From: Straminergon stramineum
Taxonomy: Eukaryota > Streptophyta > Bryopsida > Hypnales > Calliergonaceae
DNA length: 64,000 bases
Direction: 5' to 3'
Assembly (NCBI GenBank): GCA_963920665.1
Contig: OY987266.1
Span: 23,486,248-23,550,247 of the forward strand
Numbering within the stretch: the first letter of the stretch is position 1; each line of letters opens with the position of its first letter. The position numbers and the translations under genes were made by a program. Below are positions 1-12,480 of the stretch, piece by piece. The notes below the pieces were generated by a model. That model ran no database searches. It was not told where the DNA came from and worked only from the letters and a program-made list of their open reading frames with translations.

Positions 1-562
1 ATATCTACGTGACGATTAGATGCCGATGGAATGGTCACTTGTCCCATTTCGACAAGTTCTCACAAAGTTATGGCCCTCCAAAGATATGGGTTCACCGAGA
101 GTGGTGTCTCGCCTTCACCACGACCCTTCTCTTGGCCATAACTTTTGGCTCATGTCTTAAAACCTTGTAATGCTTGGCATTCTAGGTTCCTTGTCTTTGT
201 AGATTTCCAATGATATGCTACATGCCATGCTTTGTTGAGTGATTCTTTAGGAACCCCTCACACCTAGCCTTTGAGTGTCCTGGCACCACTAGGACACCCC
301 TATCTTTGAACGGCCATAACTTCTAGCCTCCTAGTCCAAATCACGCGTTCTTTCGACAGTTAGAAGTGTATTCTCAAGAACTTTACAAGCATGTATGACA
401 TGCTACTACACTCTTCCTAACCAAGGTACTATTGCACCCTGTTTGCTCGGGAGTCTCTCATTTCTCCCTTCTTAGCCTATTGTAAGGCTTGGGAAGTCAC
501 CCCCAAGGTCCTCCTTGCTCACTAAGGCACTTTGGGCACCCCAAGGAGATAGGGGCGTGACA
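1..562. mobile_element. Decayed LTR fragment, cut by the window start
   Basis: This stretch aligns by eye with the right half of the complete solo LTR at 58841-59950. Shared landmarks, in the same order, are a degenerate palindrome around ATCTACG, CAAATCACGCGTTCTTT, TTCTCAAGA, and the final GGCGTGACA. The terminal CA is at 561-562. Many CpG sites of the 59-kb copy are TpG or CpA here, as expected after long cytosine methylation. The left end lies outside the window. No tRNA-complementary primer site is obvious after 562, so whether internal retrotransposon sequence follows is unclear. Confidence 0.7.
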
Positions 563-904
563 ACGTCAAGCTTATCCTCTCCACCAACACCTCAAGCTCT
601 CCATGAAAAACCATATATAAGTAAAGGGAGAGAAACTGACTCTATAGAAAGAGTTGGGGGAAGTCCACCACCCATTAGGAAGTAGGTTAGGCATTATGGG
701 AATTAATTAGGGGTGTAGAGGTAGTTCAAGTAGAAGGGGTCTTCAATCCTTGCTTTGGGGTTCATTAGTTAGAGGGGTGAGGTGATGAAATAGGTGCAAG
801 TGGTCATCAACACTTAGCATAGGGTTTTTAGAAGAGTAGGTGGCCACCCAAACCACCATGCTCCATGTGGAATGGTAGGATGTTAAATCCTCCATTCAAA
901 CTAG

Positions 905-1125
905 GCCCCCAAGATAATTTTGTGGGTTATCTGGGGTAAAAGTAAAAAATGCCCTCTAATTTGAGCTGTGTCTAGGGTATGTTCTAGACCTCTCCTAGCT
1001 AATATGGATTTTTTTGATTACAAACATGAATTCAAAATTTGCAAAAAATAATAGTGTGCAAAAAAAACAAAAAAAACTTCTGCGTTTTTTCCAAGGTAAA
1101 TTTGTCCCTATGGAGCCCAATTCCA
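905..1125 (+). repeat. Dispersed repeat, copy of the 17154-17402 family
   Basis: It shares the core CTCTCCTAGCTAAT, then GAATTCAAAATTTGCAAA, with 17154-17402, 36865-37110 and 10795-10965. The termini are too decayed to define. Confidence 0.5.
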
Positions 1126-1170
1126 ATGGAAGATTTAATGTCCTCCATGTAGAATGAAGGTTAGAATATA

Positions 1171-1226
1171 AAGAAAGAAAAGGAAAGAAAAGGAAAGAAA
1201 AGGAAAAGGGAAGGAAGAGGGGAGGT
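1171..1226 (+). repeat. Purine tract with GGAAAGAAAA tandem units
   Basis: At least three direct GGAAAGAAAA-type units are followed by GGGAAGGAAGAGGGGAGG. All bases in the tract are purines on the plus strand. Confidence 0.85.
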
Positions 1227-4038
1227 TGGCTAAAAGTAGGACTTAGCGAAGGGACAAAAGATTGTCCCTAAATTGACATCTTGAAGTCATCCAAGCAATT
1301 ACCAAAATCCATGAAGGTGATGTAGAGATTAGAGACATGTTGAAAGGGGTTCTTGCCCACCTAGTTGAAGAACCCCGAGCCGAGGTAGGATACCAACCTT
1401 CTCTTTTCCATTCTAGATCATTTATTTAGTGAGTACAAATTAGGGCCAAGGCCTAGGGGTAGGTAGCACTTGTAGAATAGGGATTCATGTTAGATTTAGC
1501 TTTAAAATCATAGAATAACCATCAAGGGGGTTCCAGAAGTATAAAATACATCCCAAACCGACTCATAGCAAGGGAGATATGAATGGATGAAGTTTTGGGT
1601 CCAAAATGGATGAAGTCAGGTGAAAGTCATCCACCCAAGCCCAAACTTGGAACTTACGCACTAGTTGATAGTATAGGTTTAGGGTCCAAAACTCAGGGTC
1701 ATTTGAATTAGGGAAAGGGGTCCAAAGAGGTGGATGAAGTTTAGATAGCCTACTAGAGGACTAAACTTCATCCGACCATAACTTCTTGTAGGAATATCCA
1801 AATTCCATGCATCTTAGGTTTTTAGAAATGGCATGATCTGACATATAGCTCAAGGGTGGTAAATTTAGGTTTCATCCATTTACATTAGCAAATCACAGAG
1901 GTCAAGGAATCAAGATAGTCGGAATAGCTTCTACAATTAGGCTAGTTTGGGGATTCCTCAGTGAATAATAGGACTTAGAAGCTTAAAAAAGATCCATTTC
2001 TTGGAAGGCACTATGGACCAATGTTAGGCACCTATTAGGATAGAATTTACCCCCCAAACACAAGAACTTGGTTGTGCTTGTGTATTTACCAAAGGTAAAT
2101 AAATATCCACTCACAACCTTCATTTCAAATTTCACGCTAAATGGACAAACAATGAAAAAGTTATGAGCAAAAACCAACCATTTGAGAGAAAGGGGACAAA
2201 AAATAGGACAAGTGTTTCTTGCAATCACCCCTTGGTACAATGTAACTCGACTTGGAGTTTACAAATTGAGTTTCCTAACCAATGAAGAGTTTATTTTGAT
2301 GCAATCTATAGAAAAAGAAAAGTAATATAAGAATTTTAACAAACATTAATGACCTTAAGAGTCTTTTAAGAGTAGTTTTATAATCTACTTTTGGGGTGGA
2401 TAGAGATTGCAAGTGCTAACTTTGATGATTCTTGGTGAAGTTAGACTATGGCATAAAATCAAACAATCTAACATATATGACCTTGAGTACAATTTCTTGT
2501 CTCCCAAATTTGAAAAATACCTTTACCTCTTCATTGATATCAATCAGAAGCACTTGTTTGTGTAACCCTAGATTGATTGCTTATGGCAAACTTTGTTCTA
2601 TATAAGTTCAAAAAAATTAAAAACAATTAGTATTGCAAAGAGTTCAAAGGAAAAACTTTGTCATCTTCATTTAGCTACCTTATATGTGAAGCAAGCAATG
2701 AATTAAGAATAAAAAATTATAAGAGGTGATACTAGTTTAGAGCCAATACACAACAAGTTGTTTGAAAGATTCCTCAACTATCCATTAATCATAAAATTTA
2801 TTTTCAATTTGTCAAAAATAATTTATCTTAAAGATTTGAATTTCAAAATTCTCTTTTTGATATTAGATTTACCAATTTGTATCCAGAATTTGGTTGTAAA
2901 AATTGTCCATATTGGACTTTTCATTTGAAAATTCATCAAAGGATTTTTTTAAAGTAGATAAATGATTAAAATAATCTAAATTAATAAAAATTTGATTTAT
3001 GAACAACAAAAACTGAAAATAGATAAATTTTTTGAGGTTATTTATTTATACATTTTTGAATATACAAAAATTGCAACTAAAAATTCCATCAAAATTTATC
3101 TATTTTATGAAATTTTTAATTTTGGGTGCACAACTATACTGTGGAATGCAATATGTTTAAGAATCTGATGTATATACAAGAATAAAATCATTGCATCATT
3201 GAATTTTTGTTAAAAAAAATACAAGATGAAAATTACAGTCACCTAGAATTCATTTTACACCAAGTTTTATTTTCTAAATTTATCCATGATTTTTTTATAT
3301 TTGTCAAAAATTGGCTTTTTAGTGCACTATGATATAAAAGTAGGATGATCCTACCTTGCATCCATCCTTTGTTGATAATCACAAATTTACAATTTTAAAA
3401 GGTGGAAGACCTCTATTGCAAGTAGAATGATTGCCCTACCCCTAAATAGTGGTATAAATGTTTTCCACATATATACAAGCTAAAGAGAAGACTATGGAAA
3501 TCATAATTATATTATTTTTTTCAACAAGGTATGAGTCATTTTTAAAAGTTATTAAATCCTATTGCCCAAATAATCCAAAGGAATTATTAGGGCTCCTAAA
3601 CCAGCACAAAGTGCATCTATAGTAGACATTTTACTCACTTATTTTGGTTATAAAGTTTTCCTAAAACAATCAGTATAGTCATAGCATTAATGTAGTATCA
3701 TTCTTATGGAGTTATGGTTATGTGATAATATTACACTCAAAAGATAGAAGTTCCTATTATGGTCACTAATTCACTCTATTAGTGTCATTCAATGCTTTAA
3801 TTGTAATCACTACTCATTTCATTGTGGCCCAAATCTCATTTATTCAAGAATGTCTAATTTAGGTTAAAGCCATGACATACTATAAAAAAGGGCCTATTGC
3901 CCTATTCTTCATTGTTCAAAATAAAACAGTATCTACAATTGAGTCATCAACTTTAGCATGTAGGTAGGCAATTTGTAATGAAGGCATATATGCTTTTGTA
4001 GGCTCTATTTGAGATGCAATAAGAGACCGCAACAAATA

Positions 4039-4165
4039 ATTCATTAAAATGGTGATATTCTACAAATTTGGCATTTTTTAGGTTCTACTGAAATGTATAT
4101 CAGTCCTAGAAAATAAATGGAAAATGGTATAATTATATATGAATAACGCCATTTTAACAAAATGT
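4039..4165. repeat. Possible relic of the GGTGAATTTCATTAAAATGG hairpin family
   Basis: TTCATTAAAATGG near 4040 and GCCATTTTAACAAAAT near 4148 are inverted with respect to each other. They match the inner termini of the elements at 9885-10064 and 44703-44778. The outer ends are lost. Confidence 0.3.
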
Positions 4166-5364
4166 CAATTCCATGTCAAATTAGGTGTATAAAGTGGTAC
4201 TAGCCTAATTGGTCACCTAGGCAAGGATACATTAAGCACACTAATTTACTCTATTAGTGAGGGTGCAAAATTAGTGTCATTACAAAGTTATTTTATTTTC
4301 ATGGCTTTTTGGAAATGAAATCAATAAAAACTAAAATATTTCAACCTTCACTAGCTTTAAGTAATGTCACTTTAATAAATTTATAAATTCATTGGATAGA
4401 TCATATGTCTAAGGATGTTAATTCCTAAAAGGTTGTGGTACATTTGGGGGAGAAATTGTCAAAAATTGTCATATAGAGGGCAATGAATATAAAATGAAAA
4501 AAATTCTGAAGAAAAATTTAATGTACAAAATTTTGCTATCTAGCTACTATGAATATACATGTGACTCAAGGTTATATATTGACTACCCTATATTCTCAAC
4601 TTTCAAAGTTTGTAAAATACTATTACAGCGTTAGAAAATTATGAAACGCCACATGGGTTGTGTTTCTCTTGAGGCTTTGCTATGCTCAGTTTGTAAGTTG
4701 CAAGTTGTAATCACGCAGAGCCTAGGTGCAGAATTCCAGAGACCGCGTGACCAATGGTACGTGAATTTAATAGAAATCTAAAAATTCATGTAATAGCTAC
4801 AGTATGGGATCGACACGCAACATCAGGAGCTCGAAGTATGGACTGATTTATTTCTTTAGAAGCAAAATCCTTGCAAAGCCGTGAACAGTGGTAACTCATT
4901 TCAGTCATTTGTCCCAGTTGTTGACAATCGGGATTAAGCCAACTGTGGTTGATGCAATTACTTCCTTCCTAAATATAGTCTACCAACACAAGTTAAGGAG
5001 TTTACACATAAAAGCACTAAAAAGCAAGAGTCTTATGCTGTTAATCTCCAGTATTATTGCTCTAACTAGAACTTACTCTAGCAGCAATTGTACATTTTGA
5101 CGAACAGGAGGAAGACATGAGGTACCATTTTACAAGCAAAGACCAACCGAGTTTCTATCCTGAGCTCAAATTCTGAGAGCAGGATTCCACGCCCCTAGAA
5201 CACTCTGGAAAAATTTTAGTACAAGAGCCCTGCCATGGTGTCCGTCCAGGCGTCCACTATCCAATCAACACAAAAGCAAACCAAAAAAAACAAAATCTGC
5301 TCTAAAATTGATGATAGCGTCACCGAACTTAACTCAACATGGAGACAATTTTGTACAGAAGTTA

Positions 5365-8300
5365 TTACTGAACTTGTTGTGAGCTTCGGTATGAACCCAG
5401 AGTTTTGAACGAGCCTGCTCTCAATACTTTTTGGTGATAAGCGGCAGCCAAAGCAGCTCCAACGAATGGACCCACCCAGAAGATGTACTGCAACATACAT
5501 GTCATCATACATTTAATATTGTAAGTACTTAAACATATGTTGTTCCAGAATCCAAACGTACTAAGTGAAGACGACAAGGCCTTTATTTCGGAAAAAAAGT
5601 TTACGAAAAAGAAAAAAAACATAATAGGACATGTGTATCTGCATGCGAGGATAACGCGGCCACTTACTTGATCATCCCAAGGTTTGCTGCGGTTGTAAAT
5701 CACGGCTGTGCCGAAGCTCCTGGCGGGGTTGATGCCAGTTCCAGTGATGGGAATGGTTGCAAGATGCACCATAAACACTGCAAAGCCAATGGGAAGTGGA
5801 GCCAAAACCTGGAGATCAAACGCAACTAATTAAACTTTAGCATAATAAACTTTTCTAGCTGCAGTGGCTCGCGGAAAACTAAGTAACGCACACTCTGGCT
5901 AGGTGGTTACTACATGGTTTCATGGCACAAATTTCTAACTAGTACGTGGAGAAACAGTCGTTTGTGGAATCTCACTGAAGTAACTTGGAGTGAGTAGCTA
6001 GCGAGCTACTTAATGTTCACATATTCCAAAGCACGTGACAAACGTTGAATTTACAAAAACGGTCTATTAACTTCGTAGGCACGTTACTTATATTAACAAA
6101 ACCTCACATTCATTAAAATAGTGGATTTCCCGGAAACCGTACTACGTGATATATGCACAACCTCAGCTCATATTATTCGCAGTACGTGCCGACTTCCAGG
6201 TGGAAACTAGGTGCAGTTTCAGTCATTCGATTGAAACCTCAGATCTAGACCGGTCCTAGCTAGTATTCAGAGCTCCCGGCATTTGACCGTCAGAGTTTTG
6301 GTGCACCGTCACAATCTAGTGAATATGGCAGATATCTGTATATGAAACTGGTGTGCACAGTTTCAGATGCCAGACTGAAACAGCGGTCCTAGTTTTCAGA
6401 GCTCTGGACACTTGAACGTCATGATTTTGACGCGTCCAAACATTTTTTGGAATTGGCAGTTTTAATTAAATTAAACTGGTGAAGTTTCAATCGCTCGACT
6501 GAAGCCTCAGGCCTATACCAGTCCTAGTTTTCAGAGCGCTACGCACCAGTTGGTTTTCAGAACTCTACTGTAGGCCCCTGAATTTATGTTACAAAAATTG
6601 GAGCCCTGAAACACATTCACCTTTCGACGAAGATGGCGTGTCTATCCCCATGACCTTTCAAGCATTTTTTCAGTGTAATCGTGTGAAGGATCTATCCAAA
6701 ACAAAAAAGACTCTTGGCATCATGGTGACCAACTAGAAGGGAGCTTGGCCGGTAGGGCACCGTGAGAAGCCTGCGCGCATAAAGCATGCAAGAAGTTCGT
6801 GTGAATGAATTTGTACCGGCACGTGAGAGTCTCGGGCATTGCGCTTGGGATCGGTGGCGGAGAAGACGGTGTACACGAGGACGAAAGTGCCGATGATCTC
6901 CGCTGCCAAGCCCGAGCCCTGGCCGTAGCCCACCTGCACGAAGTTGGCTCCTCCGCCGTTGCGCATGTAGATGGAATGCTGGAACCCCTTCACCAGGCCC
7001 GCCCCGCAGATGGCGCCCAAGCACTGTGCCACCATGTACGCCAGCGCCCGCGGCAGAGAGATCTTACGCGCTAGCAGCAACCCGAACGTGATCGCCGGGT
7101 TGATGTGACCACCTGCAATATATATGGCAGGCGTCCCACCGTTACACTCTTCAGCAATTCTGAGAAACTCACGCTCCTAATTCACTGTGACTGGCAACGA
7201 AAGAAAGACTCATTTGAAAGTCTGAATCTCATTGTAGAGAGCATGCATGGCCAGTGCTTAGACCAGTGCTCAGAGCAGTTTGGTAACTTCCTTCTCAGAG
7301 GAGCTCAAATTTGTACTTAGAAAAGAACCTGAGTTCCTTTTTCATAAGTGCTGAGTCCGCTCTAACTTCAAGAATGTTATGTACCACAGGACTAAGTCTG
7401 CACTAGTCCTCCTTATTTGTCTTCGCCAGAGTGACACAGTTTCATGCGCTAAAGTTGGCTTCTAATACTTTCACAGCTAAAATTTTGTGCAAGTTCGAAA
7501 TTATCTTCCTAGATGCTTCCAGTCTACGAAATTCGGATACTGCTGGATTTCGCGGGGGGATTTCGAGGCTACAGGTAACCTCGTAGAACTTTATATATTC
7601 TAGCCTACAGAAGACAACCGTTTACAGCCAAATTTGTTGTTGAGTAGACAACCGTTGTCGATTTATCTCTTGGAGAGTCACTCGTCATTTTGCTGTAATT
7701 GCATACTCCAAATTACCATTAATTCTCGAAACTTCGAAAAAGATTCTGACTCTAAGTCTGGCTTTCAATTCGTGACAACGACAGTTTCAATCATCTACAA
7801 CGGAGACCAAGTTACTTCTCGCCTATAACTGGCAAGCCTGAAATTTACAGTCAAATTTTTGTATTAAGTTGAGAAGTCAAGTCGGACGGTATATCTCGAA
7901 ACGTAAGTACCATACTCCTGTCGACGAGACGATTCATAGTCCCGAAATGAAAAACTTCGTATTCACGACCAACTCATGCATGAGACTGTAACTGGCGGCC
8001 GCGGTTGGAATAATATGATCACCGTGCTGGTTGAGCTTCAACTGATTCTAAGGCCCCGAATATATGTACATTAGCTAGTCAGCCATTATACATTAATTTT
8101 GGAAGGGCGCGGCCTGAAATACTCTATTTACCTGAGATACCCGCCGTGCAATACACGAGCACGAAGATCATTCCTCCGAAGGCCCAAGCGGTGCCGAGAA
8201 CTCCCACGCCGTCACATCCGGGTTTGTTTTTGGCGCCAATCACGGTGGCGATGGTAATGTACAGGAACAGCAATGCGGCCACGAACTCCGCGATGATGGC

Positions 8301-8408
8301 TCGGTAGAAAGCCCATTTCCCAAACTCTTCAGCGTCAATCAGCGGCGCCAGCGGCGGGTCCTGGTAGTCCTTCAGCGACGGGTCCACGCCCACGTCCACC
8401 TTGGCCAT
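5365..8408 (-). CDS. PIP2: Plasma-membrane aquaporin, PIP2-type, four exons
   Basis: Water-channel protein of the MIP family, expected in the plasma membrane as a tetramer. Exons on the minus strand are 8408-8132, 7112-6817, 5808-5668 and 5487-5365, all with GT..AG introns. They total 837 bp and 278 residues, usual for PIP2. Both NPA boxes are present (97-99 and 218-220). The aromatic/arginine filter is F77, H206, T215, R221, the water-selective PIP set. Gating residues known from spinach PIP2;1 are kept: D25 and E28 (N-terminus), S111 (loop B), H189 (loop D) and S273 (C-tail). The N-terminus before the first helix is short, favouring PIP2 over PIP1. The start has an in-frame TAA two codons upstream and the context ACGATGG. 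Exons 2 and 3 are 296 and 141 bp, the typical plant PIP sizes. The first NPA box reads NPAITFG; Val is more usual than Ile there. The gene appears intact. No AATAAA was seen within about 150 bp of the stop. Confidence 0.96.
5488..5667 (-). other. Aquaporin intron 3
   Basis: 180-bp phase-0 intron between a perfect GTAAGT donor and TTGCAG. It separates residue 238 from Tyr-239 of the last exon. Confidence 0.9.
5809..6816 (-). other. Aquaporin intron 2
   Basis: 1008-bp phase-0 intron between GTACAA and CTCCAG, placed just after the loop-D motif DSHVP. It contains the tandem repeat at 6214-6560. Confidence 0.9.
6214..6560. repeat. Tandem repeat of about 2.5 units inside intron 2
   Basis: Units begin at 6214, 6358 and 6482, with periods of about 144 and 124 bp; the third is partial. 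Each starts with AGTTTCA, then carries CTGAAAC or TTGAAACC, then GGTCCTAG, then TTCAGAGC, in the same order. Confidence 0.75.
7113..8131 (-). other. Aquaporin intron 1
   Basis: 1019-bp phase-1 intron between GTAAAT and TTGCAG. It splits the Gly-93 codon just before the first NPA box. No clear mobile element is seen inside. Its composition is more balanced than that of the flanking repeats. Confidence 0.9.
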
Positions 8409-8411
8409 CGT

Positions 8412-9884
8412 CCCTTACTTCGCCTCCTCAGGCCTACACTTGCTTCTTCAATCCTTCGATTCTGGAGTCGATTCTGCACATAACTAATGCAGCTCTGCTC
8501 TGGCAATTACTGTTCTAGACAGATAGAAGCAATGAAAAAGTGGACGGACGGAGTTGAGGGGGATTGATCCGGCTTGATATGATGCCCACGGTGGTGAGTA
8601 CTTGATGAGTCTTAAAGCTAGGCACGGTCGGATATGACGTACGATCGTGCGTTTAGGGTTCCCTCTGACAGATCGCTAAGGTTGTGGAGCGTCGACAGCA
8701 AAGCGCCACGAAACAAAGCGAGAGCTTATCTTGTGGACAGACGAGCAGGGGAAGATGCCACAGCGGACTTTATAACAGGACTTGGATGTTGCTGTCTGTG
8801 CTAAGGTAGAAGCTGGTCTACTCAACTCTTCAGCTCTGTGGCTTCCTCGCCATGCAAGTGGGAAACAAGGAGCTACACTAGGATAGGCTCGGTTCTGTAG
8901 CTTTGACCAGCTTTTCGAGCAAGGTCCGAGCCAGGCGAAAACTTCTTCACACAAGATGAAGGCATGCATTTCCAACACTGTACGCTAACACCAATCTTGA
9001 ATATATGTAGATATAGAATTCCAAAATGTACAACTTACTTATGTGCATGCAACAAGCGGTTTGAGGTACACTATGTATTTAAACTTCACAAACTCACAGC
9101 ATATCATACTTATTCAAGAGGGAATTATGAAAAGAATTGGAAAATTCATGATTTTCAATTGTCAATGGGTTAAAAAAGATTCATGTGTTGATTTCACCTT
9201 GCTTAAAGTGAAGGGAATAGGTGCTTCCCCCTTGCATGGAGCTTTGCTTGTGTCAATGTATAGCAATCCAAAGCCAATAAACAATCATTCCTACCCATGT
9301 CCTAAAAACTGAGACCCAAAGTTGCTAAGGTTTCAAATTTATGCAACCATTGTCACTTATTATAATTTAGCGAAGATAAATGCACCTAATTGCGACTCAT
9401 TTCTTAAATGAACCCCTCTAGATACTTGTCTAAATTGTACATTCTTTTCTTGAGAGCCTAGGTTTGATTTTGGAACTGACACTTTTACTCAACACTGTCA
9501 AATTTCATTTCATAATCTTTTCATATAATGTCCAAAAAAGGTATGATAACTTGATAAGGGAATGTGGAATTCCATTTTGACTTCTAGGCAACAATGACAC
9601 TCCCTCCAAATTGAACACCTGCAGCAATTCCTCCACTAAATGTACCATTCAAAAAAAAACTTTGTTCTACAAGCACTAGACATAAAGATGTTATTAAAAC
9701 CGTATTCTTTTCAACATTTGTACAATGAACCAAACGAATGCATCAAAAAGAATATTATTAAGGTAATTAGAGTATCAACACCGACATACATGGATTCTTG
9801 CTTGAAATACATGTACACTTAATAAGTATGAGAGCCTAGAGTCAATTACAGTAAGAATACGTGTTTTTAATATTTTGAAAATTA
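8412..9884. other. Aquaporin upstream region, then AT-rich spacer
   Basis: Mixed-composition putative promoter and leader up to about 8960, then AT-rich sequence with no gene or clear element. Confidence 0.5.
8768..8774 (-). promoter_or_regulatory. Candidate TATA box of the aquaporin gene
   Basis: TATAAAG on the minus strand, about 360 nt upstream of the ATG. A start site about 30 nt downstream would give a leader of roughly 330 nt. The surrounding 8410-8960 is more GC-rich than the repeats further up and probably holds the promoter and 5' leader. No experimental support. Confidence 0.4.
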
Positions 9885-10064
9885 TGGTGAATTTCATTAA
9901 AATGGCAGTATTATGGTAAAATGTCACAACATTCCATTAAAATGGTGCAAAATATGTTAGAAATTGCATGACATTCCATTAAAATGACACAACATTCTGT
10001 TGAAAGGGCACACAATACCGCCATTTTTGATGCAATAATATTGCCATTGTAATGAAATTTACCA
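9885..10064. mobile_element. TA-flanked hairpin MITE, 180 bp
   Basis: Termini TGGTGAATTTCATT and AATGAAATTTACCA are inverted repeats with one mismatch, flanked by TA at 9883-9884 and 10065-10066. The interior repeats ACATTCCATTAAAATG three or four times. The same termini bound the 76-bp element at 44703-44778. Confidence 0.75.
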
Positions 10065-10066
10065 TA

Positions 10067-12476
10067 ATTTAAATTTTATTCACATGATGCTCCAAAATAC
10101 ATGCTAATGGTTTTAGAATCCTTTTCCAAATTTTTGACAAGATTCAACAAAAACTAAAGTAGTTGAATAGTATAAATTATGCTCAAATTTTTTTCTGATC
10201 GTTTTTGGGTGTAGTTATCTTAGAATTGTACGAAGTAATACTGTAAGTACTTTCTACCATTGATGTTTAGGGTTTTTTTTCAATTTTGTCATGGTACTGC
10301 AAAATGTAATCTTGATTGCAATGCAAGTGAGGCTATTCACACCTAAAAAAATACAAATTATATGTGAAATGTAATTTATTCATTTGTCTCCATGCATGCC
10401 TCCAAAGGCAATGGTAATACCTAAATTTTGAAATCCCTTTGGATGACTCTTGATGATTTCATCCATTCAAGATTGGAGAATATTTAATTAGAAAAATCCA
10501 AAATATTATCTCCAAAACTGCAATGGAAAGAAAAATCACACAAAGAAAAGATTTGTTTGTGTTTATCTCACCAAAATTGCAATTTACAATATCATACATT
10601 ATCTTGAGCTTATGTAATTTTATTAGATTTGTTTGGGAAAAATAAAAATAAATGAGCTCATTCATTGTCAAAAAAACACATCAGTCTCTACTCTCATTAA
10701 AAAGAAAGGGAGTTGTTTAGAATACAATAGAAGGAGAATTCTTCTAATTGCCACATGTGATGATAATTGAATACTTATCTCCTATTTTGGAATGGTTAAT
10801 TTTGTTTTATAATCTCTCCTAGCTAATTCAAGGTCTCTAATTCTGAATATGAATTCAAATTTGATCATCCAAGGTAAATTATTAAGCTCCTACATTTTTC
10901 TGAGGTAAAATTTCCCCCTACAAGCAACACCTATGGCACTACTTTTCTCTATGGGGATCCAAACTAAAGGAAGCCCACGAATGAAAACCCAAAATCCAAA
11001 ATTACTCTCAGTGGATCTTATATCAATTGATTACACTATACAATTTGTAGTAGAATCTAAAGATTGTAGTTAATTAGCTATGCTTGATTTGGAGTGCAAA
11101 GCGCTTTAGTAACCATGATTTGCCAACACCACTATAGTTTTTGTCCTTTTGCTAACTTATAAAGTGGTTTATTTTCTTTGTCCAATGTCCAAATTTGAGT
11201 TTTTTTGTACCTATCCAAAGCACTTTTGAATGTATTTCCAATGATAGAAATTTCAACTTCTAATTTCAAAATAGTGAAAAGTTAGAGTTGTATTTGGCAG
11301 GGAAAATTCCGGAGTGCATTGGGGATGCCCTAAAGCTGCCTAAATAGTATTTACTTGAAGCCACTAGGGGTAGTATCTAACATGCTAGTATCATACACTA
11401 GTAGATTGACAGTCTACTCAACAGTGAAAAAACTTGTTCCAATGCAGCTGGGGTTTGTATTCTTTCTTTCTTGCACTAAAGGTTTGCCTTTATTTGTGTA
11501 AAATAAAAATAGAGTAGAGATAAATAACAAAAACAAACTTGTCCCACGTGTGAAATTAAAATATAAAATATAAAAGTGAAAATTTGCTCCATTCTGAGTT
11601 ACTTTCCAACCAGTGAGTGAGTTGCTCCGCATGCAGCAGCTTGGGAATCTACTATTCGTCCCCCACTCCCTGGCTGGATGAAATAGGACATGTTCTACGG
11701 TACTGAATTAAAATGCAATTCAAAATTAATAAAATTTCCTTATTTAACTTTTGAATACATGATGAAGGCAAAATTTTCAATGCCTATATACTGGATAATT
11801 ATATATCAATTAAAAACTCAAACTTGTAGAATCTATCATTTGGAGTGATCATGTCAATTTGTATGAAATGTTGGGGATATACCATAGGATAGCCTATAAC
11901 GACAATAGAGTGTACAAAGAGCGTGTACTTAGGTAATCTCCACGCCACTCTACCCTATTTTATAGACCAACAGAGGGAGCACAAGTCAAGCTTAAAATCC
12001 CACTGTATAAATTAAGCTAAAACGAGTGACTCTTCACAGTACAGAACAATGTGTGATACATGTGATACAGTACAATGTGATTGTGTGTGGGCAGCAGTGC
12101 CTGCCTGCCTGCCCCTTTTGATCACATTATTTGTTGAAAAATGTCAAAACCAGTGGCAACATGGGTCATTTTTCCATTGGCTGTAGTATAAATCTCTTCA
12201 AAACATTTTCGCAAGAGGATGAAGAATGAGAATTGAAGAGAATATTTGATGCAACTGAAGGCCTGTCTTTCTAATGCCCTCATAAATTCAGGAGGATGCA
12301 GGGGCTGATTGTTTCCACTGTGACTTCCACATTGAGTCAAGATTCTGCAATTCAGAATGCACATAACTTAGCAAGCTTTGGAAACTTGACAATTTGACTG
12401 CATGATTGAAATCGCAAACTTATTTGTGTCCTATCAGGGTGTTACAAAACTCATTCAACCTCTGACTTAACTTAAC
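10067..12476. other. AT-rich intergenic, dispersed repeats only
   Basis: No gene recognised. 10795-10965 carries the CTCTCCTAGCTAAT dispersed repeat. 11105-11290 matches 52545-52705, with ACCATGATTTGCCAA, then TTTGTCCAATGTC, then TTGTACCTA in the same order. Reading frames of 70-80 codons here show no recognisable domain. Confidence 0.5.
11105..11290 (+). repeat. Dispersed repeat, pair with 52545-52705
   Basis: The two copies share ACCATGATTTGCCAA, GTCCAATGTC, TTGTACCTA and CAAAG.GCTTT-like phrases in collinear order over about 180 bp. Confidence 0.6.
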
Positions 12477-12480
12477 TCAA

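Larger units (their letters stand above)
563..4860. other. AT-rich intergenic repeat debris
   Basis: No gene is recognised. The stretch holds a purine tract (1171-1226), a dispersed-repeat copy (905-1125), a short gag-like reading frame near 1283-1426 that is too weak to call, and a possible relic of a hairpin family (4039-4165). Around 3450-3640 it resembles 15160-15300, with matching phrases about AGTGCAT..TAGT..TA, indicating another old dispersed repeat. From about 4650 to 4860 the composition becomes more balanced and is unlike the repeats. Confidence 0.5.

Noticed and set aside
6805..7074. 89-codon plus-strand frame
   Set aside because: It lies exactly antisense to aquaporin exon 2, whose protein is clearly conserved.
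8676..8978. 100-codon minus-strand frame upstream of the aquaporin
   Set aside because: It spans the likely promoter and has no recognisable domain.
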